From Gnetum montanum (lineage: Eukaryota > Streptophyta > Gnetopsida > Gnetales > Gnetaceae): a stretch of DNA of 20,613 bases. Every line of letters starts with the position of its first letter. The stretch's first letter is position 1. The DNA lies in assembly GCA_015680685.1 (NCBI GenBank), contig MNCI01026525.1:621956-642568 (forward strand), read 5' to 3'. Both the position numbers and the translations under genes were made by a program. Below, one piece after another: positions 9,200 through 18,342 of this stretch. Under the pieces are notes generated by a model, which was not told the DNA's origin, made no database searches, and worked only from the letters and a program-made list of their open reading frames with translations.

Positions 9200-9639
9200 G
9201 CATGGTCATCAACAAGTGACACCATGAGTTTTATGACTACAGCTTAACCTTTCATTGAGGATTGAGATATGTAATGAAGGTTAAACTCCATTGTTGTGGC
9301 TTTCCATTAGGCTATAAGGCTACTCTGGAAGATGTTGTTTGTTATGGCTCTGAGCACATTATCTTTGCAAATGATGTTTACTTGGCTTCTAAAGAGGTAG
9401 TGTCTCCACTTCTTTAATGAAAAGACTAGCACTAGACACTACTACTCCACTTCAGTGTATCAAACCTTGTGGGCAACTAATGCATGGATAAGGTAGTATA
9501 CTGTCATCTCTAGTCCATCATCATCTTTTTGATAAAGTAGAGAGGTAATGAACATGTTAAAGATGGAAAGGTAGATATAAAATGATATACCCTCTTATGG
9601 ACGATAGACCATTGGCAGTTGTGCCAAATTTTGCTTAAG
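9200..9639 (-). pseudogene. Retroviral-type RNase H domain of the Tat pol
   Basis: Following the RT connection, the minus strand reads AFENLKQNLAQLP, then YYLIHALV, then VFSLKKWRHYLF, which are landmarks of the RNase H domain joined to gypsy reverse transcriptases. The stretch then runs through a linker toward the second RNase H. Stops interrupt it several times (for example before the YTEVE block), and catalytic acidic residues cannot all be located. The function in an intact element would be removal of the RNA strand of the RNA-DNA hybrid. Confidence 0.7.
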
Positions 9640-10267
9640 GTTTTCAAAGGCCTCTTATCATTAAGCCATCTACTCATACTAAACCCCTTTCTTAAGAAAG
9701 TGTTGCATTGGTTGTAACTTATTCGTAAGCCTAGCAATGAACCTAAAAATAAATTGTAATCTTCCTTATAATTCCTAAATCTCCTTAAGGTTGGTAGGCA
9801 CTACCAAGTTGGATATGGCCTTAACCTTATCCATATTGACATGTATCCTTGCCTTAAATACTACAAAGCTTAGCATCTTATCGATCTTGACACTAAAGAT
9901 ATACCTTTTGGATTGAGCCTAAGCTTGTACTCAAGGCATCATTTAAGCACAAGATCTAGGTGATTAACATGGTCATCAGCCACTTTGAACATAACAACTA
10001 TATCATCTACATAATCATTGAGAAAACCTAACATGTAATCACTAAAGATATAGGTCATAGCTCATTGATAGGTTTCTCCTACATTATTAAGGCCAAAGGA
10101 CATGACAGTATAACAAAGGGTACTCCAAGGGATCTTGAATGTTATACTAGGTTGCTGCTTTAAGTTAATCTTAATTTTGTTCTATCCTGAGAATATGTCC
10201 ATAAAGGATAACAAGGCATGTCCAACCATAGTATCGATAAGTTAATCAATACTAGGAAGAGGGAAAT
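9640..10267 (-). pseudogene. Tat-lineage reverse transcriptase, N-terminally truncated
   Basis: The frame starting at the truncation reads NFPLPSID, a stop, then LIDTMVGHALLSFMDIFSG, a stop, then a PW and MSFGL block, and YVDD at 10002-10013. These correspond to the palm-domain motifs of Ty3/gypsy reverse transcriptases. Both catalytic aspartates of YVDD are intact. Further on, LNP and TNLKE, then GRLQFIFRFIARL and QHFLKKG, match the connection toward RNase H. Expected N-terminal finger motifs (the VPKKDG-like part seen in the plus element at 14938) are missing, because the sequence switches to the plus-strand LTR. At least four in-frame stops make it non-functional. Confidence 0.85.
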
Positions 10268-10290
10268 TGATGAGTTGCATTCTGTTGACT

Positions 10291-10400
10291 GCATCAATGA
10301 GACCTCATCAATGCAGCCTCATCATTTGGGCCTCATCGATGAGGCCTAGTTGATGCATCATATCATGCATCAATGTGGCCCCATCAACATAGTGCCTATA
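10291..10400 (+). repeat. CATCRATGAGG-rich minisatellite-like block in U3
   Basis: Within about 110 bp there are at least six variants of catcaatg, cctcat and gatgagg in direct and inverted orientation. The block includes the 18-bp palindrome at 10329-10346. It occupies the U3 just upstream of the TATA box, where transcription-factor sites of LTR promoters lie. Related sequence recurs in the 401-bp repeats near 18400. Confidence 0.7.
10329..10346. promoter_or_regulatory. 18-bp perfect palindrome upstream of the LTR TATA box
   Basis: GGCCTCATCGATGAGGCC is self-complementary over all 18 bases and its centre is about 70 bp upstream of the TATA box. Dyads of this size suit binding by a dimeric transcription factor, or may simply reflect expansion of the surrounding repeat. 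The regulatory role is inference. Confidence 0.5.
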
Positions 10401-10406
10401 GTCAAC

Positions 10407-10414
10407 TATAAATA
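10407..10414 (+). promoter_or_regulatory. TATA box of the 5' LTR
   Basis: TATAAATA lies in the context gtcaactataaatacacacc, 139 bp from the LTR start. Transcription would begin about 25-35 bp downstream, giving an R-U5 of about 750 bp. The spacing and the AATAAA at 10586-10591 are consistent with an LTR promoter. Confidence 0.6.
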
Positions 10415-11185
10415 CACACCTGCAACTACATTTATGAGAAGTAGAGATTGTAGTTGCAGCGAAGCTCTTGCATCTTTTCTATTTGAAAGTTAGAATTTTT
10501 CCCTAGAGTGCCTATAGCAGTAGTCATTGAGTGTATAGATCTTTATTCAAGCATTGTTATACCGAAGCACGATAGTGTGTGCAGCAATAAAGATGAGCTT
10601 TTTAATAAACCTTGTAGCACTTTGGATAGATTAGCTACTTCATTTATGCATTTAATATTTTTAATTAGTTATTAAAATATTTTTCAATTATTACATTAAT
10701 GAAGCAATTAAGCTAAATAGATTACACACATAAGTATGACCACTTCGAGTGTAACATGTATTCACTTGGTAATCCTAACATCATTATTGCTTGGTTCACC
10801 CAGTAGTGTAGTGCTTGGATGCCTAGTAGTGGATATGTGTGTTTAAGACATGTATAGAAAGTAGGATCAGATGCCTATGTTAGGAATAGTTAAATGCTAG
10901 TTCATTAGTTAATTTAGTTTAGTTAATTAAGTTTCTTTTATCCATATTTTTTGCACCAAATTATAAAATAAAAAATGATAAAAATTGAATGCCTCAATTA
11001 CACTTAACCATACCAACGAACATCACAACTGTAAATGGGAAGACAATGATTAACCTTAAGGATAGGTTCACTTCCTAAAGGACTAGTGTATCAGAAATGA
11101 TGAAGTCCATAGAATCCAACCAGATTATGCATGAATGCTTTGTGATTCATATGGTTGGATGTAGGGGTACCTTACCGCTCATCAT

Positions 11186-11203
11186 TGGTGCCATGACCAA
11201 GGA
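11186..11203 (+). other. Decayed primer binding site, tRNA-Asp type
   Basis: TGGTGCCATGACCAAGGA matches 12 of 18 positions of TGGCGCCGTTGCCGGGGA, the complement of the plant tRNA-Asp 3' end used by Athila-group elements. Five of the six mismatches are C-to-T or G-to-A type, as expected from old methylated DNA. It lies 1 bp beyond the LTR end, as expected. Confidence 0.55.
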
Positions 11204-11339
11204 ATTTATTTATGGAACATGCATTATTTAGGTCTAAGTGAATATCATTAATATCATTGTATGAACCTAAAAGTCAATATAATCTCCACTATACATAGAA
11301 TTATAAAAGCACACTGATAATTTTATTTTTTTTTACAAA

Positions 11340-13150
11340 ATGTCTTATTCTTCTCGTAAGCACAAAGATACCAAACCACTAGTCCTAAAAGAATGCAAGG
11401 TGGTATATACTCATCCAAATGAGGTTGTTCCAAAATTTACCTTCATCCTACATTAGGATGAATAGCTATGATGGCATGATATGGAGGGCAACATCGTCTT
11501 TCCCCTCGATCGATCTATACCCAAGATGCTATTCAAAACCCTTAAGAAGCTAGGCATAGCAGATCTTCATGAAGAATGCATTATGAATGAATATGACACT
11601 CAAAACTGCTATCCTACTGAAAGACAATGCAAATGAGATAAATATCAGGAGAAACTCCATGAAGCTACAAAGGGAAAACATTACACCAATCCCTTATTCC
11701 TACTAAATCAAGATGACACTGAGGATCCTCCTATTTAAGGTTCTCAACATGAATATTCTCCACCCCCTGATACTAGTGACAAGGGTGTGAACCTAAACCT
11801 ATGATCCACTATTCATAAATTCGATTAAAAAAAAGTAACAACCAAGGTAAGGACTCAAGTAAGCATCACAATAGCAAGGGATCTAAGGATGATGATCATA
11901 ATAAGTGTAAGAGTGATGTTGGATACTATGGTGGAAATGATAATCCATCTTCCTCTTTATCCTCTTTATCCAATTTTGAACATTCCTATTTATCTAACGA
12001 TACTCATGGAAGCCATTGTCAAAACAACCATGATGAAGGTGATTAGTGAGACAAGAATGACTATGAAGGCCATCAAAATTGAAGGGGTGGCCAAAACCAT
12101 CATTGGTGTCATCGATGCAATGATGATGAAGAACCTTTATTGGTGACTTGAAGTATGCTCAACATTGCGGAAGTAGTAAAAATTCTAAGTAAGCATATTA
12201 AAGATAATTGGATCAAGCACTTAGACATGAATAATATTCCAATATTTGAAAGGGGATACAACTCTAATTTGCAAACACATCTACAAGCTTTTCATGATGC
12301 CTATGCCTTACAAAATATAGAGAATGAATGACAAAAAATTAGGCTTTTCCCAAGGACACTCATTAAGGAAGCTAAAATTTGGTACTATTGGAGTTAGAGT
12401 CTATCCATAGATGGAGTGCCATGCTAGAGCTATTTAATTACAAATATCAGACATACTCCAAAGTGTCTAATCTAAGAAGGTAAATCCAAGCCTAGAAATA
12501 AGGAGCACATGAACCCTTGGATGCCACCATGGATCGATATTGTTCACTCTTACACCAATGCCCTAGCTAGGGTTATTCTTAGAGGGAGCAACTTTGTCAC
12601 ATCGTAGATGGGCTTAAAGAAAAAATAAGAAGAATCCTTGGGATGTATGCCCAAGGAAGATTATCTGAACTAAGAGCTCATAAGATCCAAAGGCTAATTG
12701 AGCATGTAACAAGAGAAGAAGATGAGCTACCAAAAAGGGAAAGTGCTAAAAAGTATAACAGGGATCATTCCATTAGAAAATGAGAGGTCCAATTTTGTGA
12801 TGAGGAGGAGTCACCACTCAATGAAGTGATGAACAGAAAGACCTTGTCCATCAAAAAATCTATTTCTGATATTTTGATCAAGGTTGACAAGTTATGAGAC
12901 TCTTTGGATGAAAAATATTAAATTGCTTTGAAGATTACCGAAGAATTCAAAGAGCAAAATAGTCATCGTAATCACAGGAGGCAAAAAGAAGCTAAACGTG
13001 CCTACCAAAATTGTAAGGGAAAAGCTGCTGTAGTAGAGGAAGTTATGGAGTCAAACTCTAATGATGAAAAAGAATGTGACATCTATTAATATGAACATCT
13101 AAAGGGATGTTATCCTATAGTTTCACACTTACAAGAGTCTGGAGTGTAGG
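11340..13150 (+). pseudogene. Gag polyprotein of the Athila-like element
   Basis: An ATG at 11340 opens a frame MSYSSRKHKDTKPLVLKECK that stays readable through several stops to about 11820. The capsid core is clear from 12155: HLQAFHDAYALQNIE, then FPRTLIKEAKIWYYW, and, after a frameshift near 12400, WSAMLELFNYKYQ, EPLDATMDRYCSLLHQCP and LGMYAQGRLSELRAHKIQR. This W...L.F pattern is the retrotransposon gag domain (PF03732 type), which assembles the virus-like particle. Near 13075 a C-x2-Y-x3-H-x3-C stretch looks like a degraded zinc knuckle. The region 13150-13800 is rich in Pro, Tyr and His codons in several frames and is probably the gag C-terminal linker. More than ten stops are present. 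Confidence 0.75.
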
Positions 13151-13880
13151 AATTGAACCCTCACTTAGCACATAGGTAAGCTCCAAGACAATTACCTTAT
13201 CCTCAAGCTAATCCAAGGTAGTTCCACTAACAGTAACAAGCTTACTACCCAAGTGGAACTCCTCAACAATCGTATGAATAATACTAGTGGTACCACCACA
13301 ATAATGTAGAATGCCACCGCTAAGGTAGCAATACCCTTATAGGTAACCAGATCCATATGGGTACTATGTTCAGTAGCCTATCTCCCCTAGAAGTTCTGCA
13401 AGTCATACATCATTCTAACATCACTATTACCCTCCAAAGTATCACTGAACACATTCACCATCTACTCAAGAGAAAAACCCATATCCATATCCATATCATC
13501 CTCCACATTCATCTACACATACACCTCCACCTTCAACCTAGTTACCTCCTACTCCATCCATTCAAGGTGAGATTCCTTCATAGCTACAACAACAAAATTC
13601 TATGAGGGCTATACACTCACAACCCATTTTTTAGCTAAGTGGTCCAAAAAATCAATTAAGAAAAAGGCCTTTCTTTTAATCTTAGCAGTCCTCTCCATCT
13701 GTCACAACATAGTCTATCTAATCACCCTACATCTCCAACACCCTCATCCTCTACATCAAATACCTTCCAGTGCCCTTCAAACCAAGTGCCACCTCGAATC
13801 TACACTATAATGCTAATTCATGTTGTTTCTAAGTAGATTAAGGCTGGCAATCTTTCTATGAAAAGATCTAACCTAGGAAG
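13151..13880 (+). other. Degenerate Pro/Tyr/Ser-rich linker between gag and protease
   Basis: One frame reads stretches such as YPSGTPQQSYE and later NPYPYPYHPPHSS with frequent stops, typical of the low-complexity linker between nucleocapsid and protease in Ty3/gypsy polyproteins. The open frame 13357-13605, rich in His and Ile, is the same tract read out of frame. There is no separate gene. Confidence 0.5.
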
Positions 13881-14345
13881 TCCACTCATTTATCTATAGA
13901 TTTCTAGATAGGAATCATGCAATGCTCTCCTTGACTTTGGTTCCAGAGTTAATCTCATCTTCCATGACATGTATAAGGCCTGAAGTCTACCACCTCTCAA
14001 GAAGAGTGACATTGGTCTAGAATTAGTAGATCAGTTAATTACTATCTGTTTGGGATTAGTAGAGGACATTGTGATCATATTTTGTGGGTGGTCCTATCTT
14101 GCTAATTTTTTGGTGATCAAGGTGGACAACTACAAAAGTGACTTTTCCATCATTATGAGAAGAGATTGATTAAGCATAGTCAATGCAAGAATGGGCATAA
14201 GGGACCTATCTTTAGAAATATCCAAGGAAATTAAGCTAGTTAAGATAGAGAAGAAGTATATTCCATGCATCACGTACAACAATAATGGGTGCAATTTTGT
14301 GAAAAACATTTGGTCTATCAAGAGTACATACATTAAGGCATGCAA
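13880..14345 (+). pseudogene. Aspartic protease domain of the Athila-like element
   Basis: CNALLDFGSRVNLIFHDMY contains the D-x-G active site of retropepsins (Asp codon 13933-13935). Family members usually have D-S/T/L-G followed by A-S or S; here it is DFGSR. Downstream, LGLVEDIVI and YLANFLVIKVDNY match the second half of the domain. A TGA follows the first block and further stops occur. The intact enzyme would cleave the gag-pol polyprotein. Confidence 0.7.
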
Positions 14346-14418
14346 TTAGTGTGCACATGAAATTAACATTCAAAGGTGTTTATATGTAGTAGCCACAAAC
14401 CAAGAGGGCACCTAGTGG

Positions 14419-15700
14419 TTGATAACTTATTTAAATAGTAGCACACTATGCATGGAGCCAACTAAGAGCCTAACATGTGCATATGTTAAATACATGGAAA
14501 AAACTGAAAAAGTTCATTTCCAACTCTCTGATAAAGATGGTAATACTTGTTGGGGAGAGTTGGAAATCCCTAATCACTTCAAGGAGGAGCCCTTAGAGCT
14601 AAAAAATTTATTAGTTAGCATGGAATATGGATTTTTAAAGAATGGTAAATTGGTCATAATTAATGCCAAACTTGCTCTTGAACAAAAAAAAAAAGTTGTT
14701 GAAGATGGTGAACAAACAGTCAACAACCTTTGCTCAGTCATATCCAAAGCCAACAGGAATCGATGCAAGGATTTCCACCATCGCATCTACACTAACCTAG
14801 CCATGAAACCTAGAAGACAACCGTAGAGGCAATTGAACCCCAAATTGAAGAAAATCATTAAAGAGAAAATTGAGAAACTTCTCAAAGAAGATTTCATCTA
14901 TACCATTGCAAATAGTGAATGGGTTAGCCCACTCATAATTGTACCAAAGAAGGATGGAAAATGGTGGGCCTACATTGACTTTCGACTTTTTAATATGGAA
15001 ACATTTAAAGATCATTTTCCTTTACCATTTGTGGATCAATTGTTAGATGCCATATTTGGGCATTGTTATTTAGTTTCTTAGATGGTTATAGTGGTTATAA
15101 CCAAGTCCAAATTGTGCTAGAAGATCAGGCCAAGACAACATTCATGAGTCCTTGGGGAACTTTTGTAGACTATAGGATGTCATTTAGTCTATGAAATGCC
15201 CCTAGAACATTTCAATGCTTGGTCCTTAGTATTTTTCAATAATAAATCGATAGCAGTGTTGAAGTATTCATGGATGACCTTTCCACCTATGGAGATACCT
15301 TTGACCAAGCTTTGGACTAACTTGAGTAAGTACTAAAGAGATGTGTAAAGACAAACCTATGACTCAATTGGCAAAAGAGAACTCTCATGGTCGAAGAAGG
15401 AATTTTACTACAACATCGAATTTCATAGAAAGGGATTGAAGTAGACCTAGAAAAGATAAGGGTCATCCAAGGAATAACACGCTAACCAGAGATTGTTAAA
15501 GATGTTTGGTCATTCCTTGAACACACTGGCTATCACTGACAATTTATTGAGAATTTTTCTAAGATTGCAAAGCCATTGGTAGAGCTTATAAAGAAAGATG
15601 CACCTTTCATCTGGACCAAGGAATGTGAACATGCATTCCAACAATTACAGGAGAAACTCATAGAAACACCAATCCTATGAGAACCAAACTAGTCTAGACC
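14419..15700 (+). pseudogene. Athila-like reverse transcriptase with its N-terminal extension
   Basis: One frame runs from 14419 through a single TAG at 14824-14826 to 15081. It covers a pre-RT linker, then LNPKLKKIIKEKIEKLLK, SEWVSPLIIVPKKDGKW, YIDFRLFN and DHFPLPFVDQLLDAIFGH. A 1-nt deletion near 15070 shifts the frame. The continuation reads DGYSGYNQVQIVLEDQAKTT, FMSPWGTF and FMDDLSTYGDTFDQALD. FMDD (15267-15278) keeps both catalytic Asp residues. Further on, KAPFIW-like and HAFQQLQEKL blocks lead to RNase H. About eight additional stops occur. The linker between VPKKDG and YIDFR is short compared with typical Athila RTs, so the lineage is given as Athila-like. Confidence 0.88.
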
Positions 15701-16075
15701 TTTCTATATCATGATAGATGTATCTAACTACACTTTGGAAGTAGTACAAATGCAAATGGATGATAAGAAACATCCATAATATATCCACTATGTGATTCAA
15801 AGAATTATGGAAGCACAATTAAATTAGACCACCACTAAGAAAGAACCAATGGTAGCTGTGTACGCTTTAGAAAAATTCAGGCACTATGTGCTTAGTTACA
15901 AAGTATTTGTGTATACAGACCATAGTGTAATCCACTTCCTCATGAACAAGCGTATGGTGAGCCCTCATGTCATATAGTGGCTTGTGATCCTGCAGGAATT
16001 TGATCTCACTATGGTAGATTGAAAAGGAACCAAGAATGTGGTCACTAACCACCTCTCTCACTTAAGATGGGATAA
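15700..16075 (+). pseudogene. RNase H domain of the Athila-like pol
   Basis: RPFYIMIDVSNYTL, then MVAVYALEKFRHYVLSYKVF and VYTDHSVIHFLMNKRMVSP are the standard landmarks of gypsy RNase H (first Asp in IDVS, second in YTDH). It is followed directly by NHLSHL and an integrase, with no second RNase H. This separates the element from the minus-strand Tat copy. Stops at several places, for example after the HP block, inactivate it. Confidence 0.8.
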
Positions 16076-16299
16076 TAAAGAGGAGGATATCCCACTCTCT
16101 TATTATTTTCTAGAAAAACTCCTCTTTATAAGAGTAATAAGTAAATACACACTTACAAATGCAATATGGTATAATGGCATCTTCATATATCTTCTCACCT
16201 AGGAGATACCACAAGACTTGGATTTTAGGAAAAAGCAATAGTTTCTTCATTGAGTCAAGTACTTCATTGAAATTAATAGATACATCTACAAGGTGTAAG

Positions 16300-17467
16300 C
16301 TAATGGCTTGATTCGTTGGTGTATCCCTAATGAAGATCAACTATGTGTTCTCGAAGATGCTTATGAAGAGCCTTGTGGAGGCCATTATGTATGAAGACAC
16401 ATGGCCATAAAAATCATAATGGCAGGATATTGTTGGCCTATAATCTTTAGGGACATCCACTAGTTCATCAAGTCCTATGAGTGTTGTCAATGAGATAGGG
16501 GCATGACCACTCATATGAAAGGTCTTCAATAGTGAATTCAACCATTGGAACCTTTTGATATATGGGCATTAACTTCATGGGTCCTATCACATCCATGTCC
16601 AATGGAAAGGCATATATTATAATAGTAGTTAACTACTACACAAAGTGGGCAGAAGTAGCAACCATTACTGATTATACATAATCCACTATTGCTAAATTTG
16701 TACAACAAAATATTGCAAATAGGCTTGGAGTGCCACGTTCACTAATTTTTAACAATGGAACTTATTTCATAGGTACCACCTTTAGAAAGTTAATGCAACA
16801 CTTGGGGGTAGACCATAAATTAACAACACCTTACCACCCCCAATCCAATGGTCAAGTAGAGGTTACCAACTAGGAGATCACAAAAATACTAATGCAGATC
16901 GTTAGCAAATATAGGAAGGAATGGAGTACAAAACTTAATGATTCTCTCTTGGCTTATTGTTCAACATGGAAACTTCCTATTGACTATTCTCCCTACAAGT
17001 TAGTGTACAAAAAATATCCAATGCTTTTGATTCAATCCAAGCTTTGTACACTCTCAACAACCTATGATATAAACCTTGACCTAAGTCTAGCACAAAAAGA
17101 AAGATTAATCACCCTAAATGTGCTAGATAAAAATTGATTGGTAGCCCTATCCTTAAATGAGGTGGATAAGGCATTCATCAAGCAATGTCATGACCTCAAA
17201 ATAAGGAAAGTAAAACTACAACAAAGAGATAAGATCCTCTACTAGAACCCCACACATGTACCCCAAAAGATAAAATTCCAAACATTATGGGAGGGACCTT
17301 ATATAATTGATTAAACCTTTTCCTCTAGGGCCATGATAATCTACAAACCTAACTACCTAAATAAAAGGTAGTTGGTTAACATCCAACAAGTAAAGCCTTT
17401 CATAGAACCAAAACAAACTAGTGCAACTACTGCCTCAATGGATGCACAACCACATTCTATTTTTTAG
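16300..17467 (+). pseudogene. Athila-like integrase, two catalytic Asp changed to Asn
   Basis: The zinc-binding part is CGGHYV, stop, RHMAIKIIMAGYCWP and SYECCQ (HHCC). After a 1-nt deletion near 16564 the core reads GINFMGPITS, IFNNGTYF and TPYHPQSNGQVEVTN. The normal D, D, E triad is N (16571-16573), N (16751-16753), E (16859-16861), both changes being G-to-A. The frame continues through KYRKEWSTKLNDSLLAYCST and SPYKLVYKKYP, and the C-terminal LWEGPYIID block, to TAG 17465-17467. This product cannot be catalytic even apart from the stops. Confidence 0.87.
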
Positions 17468-17490
17468 ATCTCCTCCTTCCAACTCAATTG

Positions 17491-17499
17491 TGGGGGATA
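17491..17499 (+). other. Candidate polypurine tract
   Basis: TGGGGGATA lies 23 bp after the integrase stop in the context caattgtgggggatatgg. A purine tract here could prime plus-strand DNA synthesis. However, the sequence that follows does not match the 5' LTR start TGATGAG, so it may be an internal tract, or the site may border a deletion. Confidence 0.4.
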
Positions 17500-18148
17500 T
17501 GGTCATCTGTGCTAATAATCTATTTAGCTTCTTAGTTTTTCTACCTTTTTGTTTTTCACATTTTTGATTTTTACGAATCATTTATTTTACAAATTCTTGA
17601 TTTTTCAATTTTTTTTAATTTTATATCATCTTTAGTACCTTTGAACCTTCTTAACTATTTTACACTTTCTTATATATTTTACTTTTTTTTTGTTTTATTC
17701 AAGTGAGATATTTCCTCATTTTTGCTAATAAAATTGCTTTATTATCATAGGACATAATACCACTTTTGTTTTCTACTAATGATGGTTTATGTTTAATGTT
17801 GTGATTATCGATGTCTGGTTTCTATTTTTGAATTTTGATGTTTGATGACTTTGACATGGTTTATTTTTTATGGAATAGGCAGTAAGTCCACATCATCTGC
17901 CCATCCAATGAACTCTATGATTTTTCTTGTTATGGAAATTTGAGGTCCCTTTCATTAAAGAAAATTTTAATGAATTGGTGACCTTGGTAGTTCGAAAATT
18001 AGGAAGGTTAAAAAGGTTTGAAAAGGGTGCAACTTCAAGGGAACTCAATACTCTTTGTACTCTTCTACTTGCTTGAGTGCTTAAGTGTTTTTCATGAACT
18101 TCTTACCATTTCATACCAACCACTAATAGGAAGTCAAATAATGTTGTT
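17500..18148. other. AT-rich noncoding stretch 3' of integrase
   Basis: Long T-rich runs (17520-17720) are followed by unremarkable AT-rich DNA. No coding frame with recognisable motifs was found. By position it could be the spacer that Athila elements carry between pol and the 3' LTR. Confidence 0.4.
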
Positions 18149-18274
18149 GCATGGTGTGGTTTCCATCAAAAAAAAGCTATGGGAATTCAAAGCACATGCC
18201 TTCAACATGAATAAGTCCCTGCATGGTGTGGTTCCTATTCAAGAAAAAAACAATGGGAATTCAAAGCAAATCCC
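18149..18274 (+). repeat. 72-bp direct duplication, 1.75 copies
   Basis: gcatggtgtggtt occurs at 18149 and again at 18221, and both are followed by a c-rich step, an A-run and tgggaattcaaagca. The second copy is incomplete and has small length differences in the A-run. The short open frame 18018-18278 spans it but has no family motifs. Confidence 0.75.
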
Positions 18275-18341
18275 TTAGACAAATAAACAGGCTACAAGCA
18301 CTGGTTATGGGACTCGAATAGCATGCACCTATGCTTGAAGC

Positions 18342-18342
18342 N
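18342..18342. other. Single ambiguous base exactly at the repeat boundary
   Basis: The sequence reads cttgaagcn and then ttttgaaggtttgacc. From the next base on, it matches the other copies of the 401-bp repeat, whereas the bases to its left do not. A lone N at such a place often marks a gap closure or scaffold join. Confidence 0.8.

Larger units (their letters stand above)
7397..10267 (-). mobile_element. Ty3/gypsy Tat-lineage retrotransposon, pol region, 5'-truncated
   Basis: On the minus strand the order is RT, retroviral-type RNase H, a second RNase H of the archaeal type, then integrase, ending with a TGA at 7397-7399. This dual RNase H order is a known hallmark of the plant Tat lineage. 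Stops and frameshifts occur throughout, so it is dead. Gag, protease and the N-terminal third of RT are missing, because similarity ends exactly at 10267 where the plus-strand LTR begins. The 3' noncoding region continues left, with tandem repeats at 7163-7338 and 6661-6791. Confidence 0.85.
10268..11184 (+). mobile_element. 5' LTR of the Athila-like element (917 bp)
   Basis: It starts TGATGAG (10268-10274) and ends CTCATCA (11178-11184), a perfect 7-bp inverted terminal repeat. A primer binding site begins 2 bp after the end. Inside are a short U3 of about 140 bp rich in CATCRATGAGG motifs, a TATAAATA at 10407-10414 and an AATAAA at 10586-10591. The left edge coincides to the base with the loss of reverse-transcriptase similarity in the minus-strand Tat element, which independently supports the boundary. 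Without the 3' partner, insertion age cannot be estimated. Confidence 0.75.
10268..17499 (+). mobile_element. Ty3/gypsy Athila-like retrotransposon, 5' LTR through integrase
   Basis: The components in order are: 5' LTR 10268-11184, primer site 11186-11203, gag from 11340, protease near 13930, RT with FMDD at 15267-15278, one RNase H, and integrase ending at TAG 17465-17467. A purine tract follows at 17491-17499. The absence of a second RNase H and the FMDD...YGD RT signature favour the Athila side of the non-chromovirus Ty3/gypsy group over Tat. All reading frames are broken. The 3' LTR was not found: no second TGATGAGTTGC-like start occurs to the right, so the real right edge may lie beyond the window or be destroyed. 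Confidence 0.8.

Noticed and set aside
10268-10300. Apparent continuation of the Tat reverse transcriptase past 10267 (minus strand AVNRM-like)
   Set aside because: The resemblance is only a few residues and falls inside the LTR, whose terminus at 10268 is fixed by its 7-bp inverted repeat.
11889-12146. Met/Ile-rich open frame of 85 codons
   Set aside because: It is out of frame relative to readable gag on either side and has low-complexity composition (repeated atgat/atgatg), without motifs.
13357-13605. His/Ile/Leu-rich open frame of 82 codons
   Set aside because: It is the Pro/Tyr-rich gag linker read in the wrong frame.
14130-15015. Minus-strand open frames at 14130-14345, 14574-14786 and 14797-15015
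   Set aside because: They are antisense shadows of the protease and reverse transcriptase on the plus strand.
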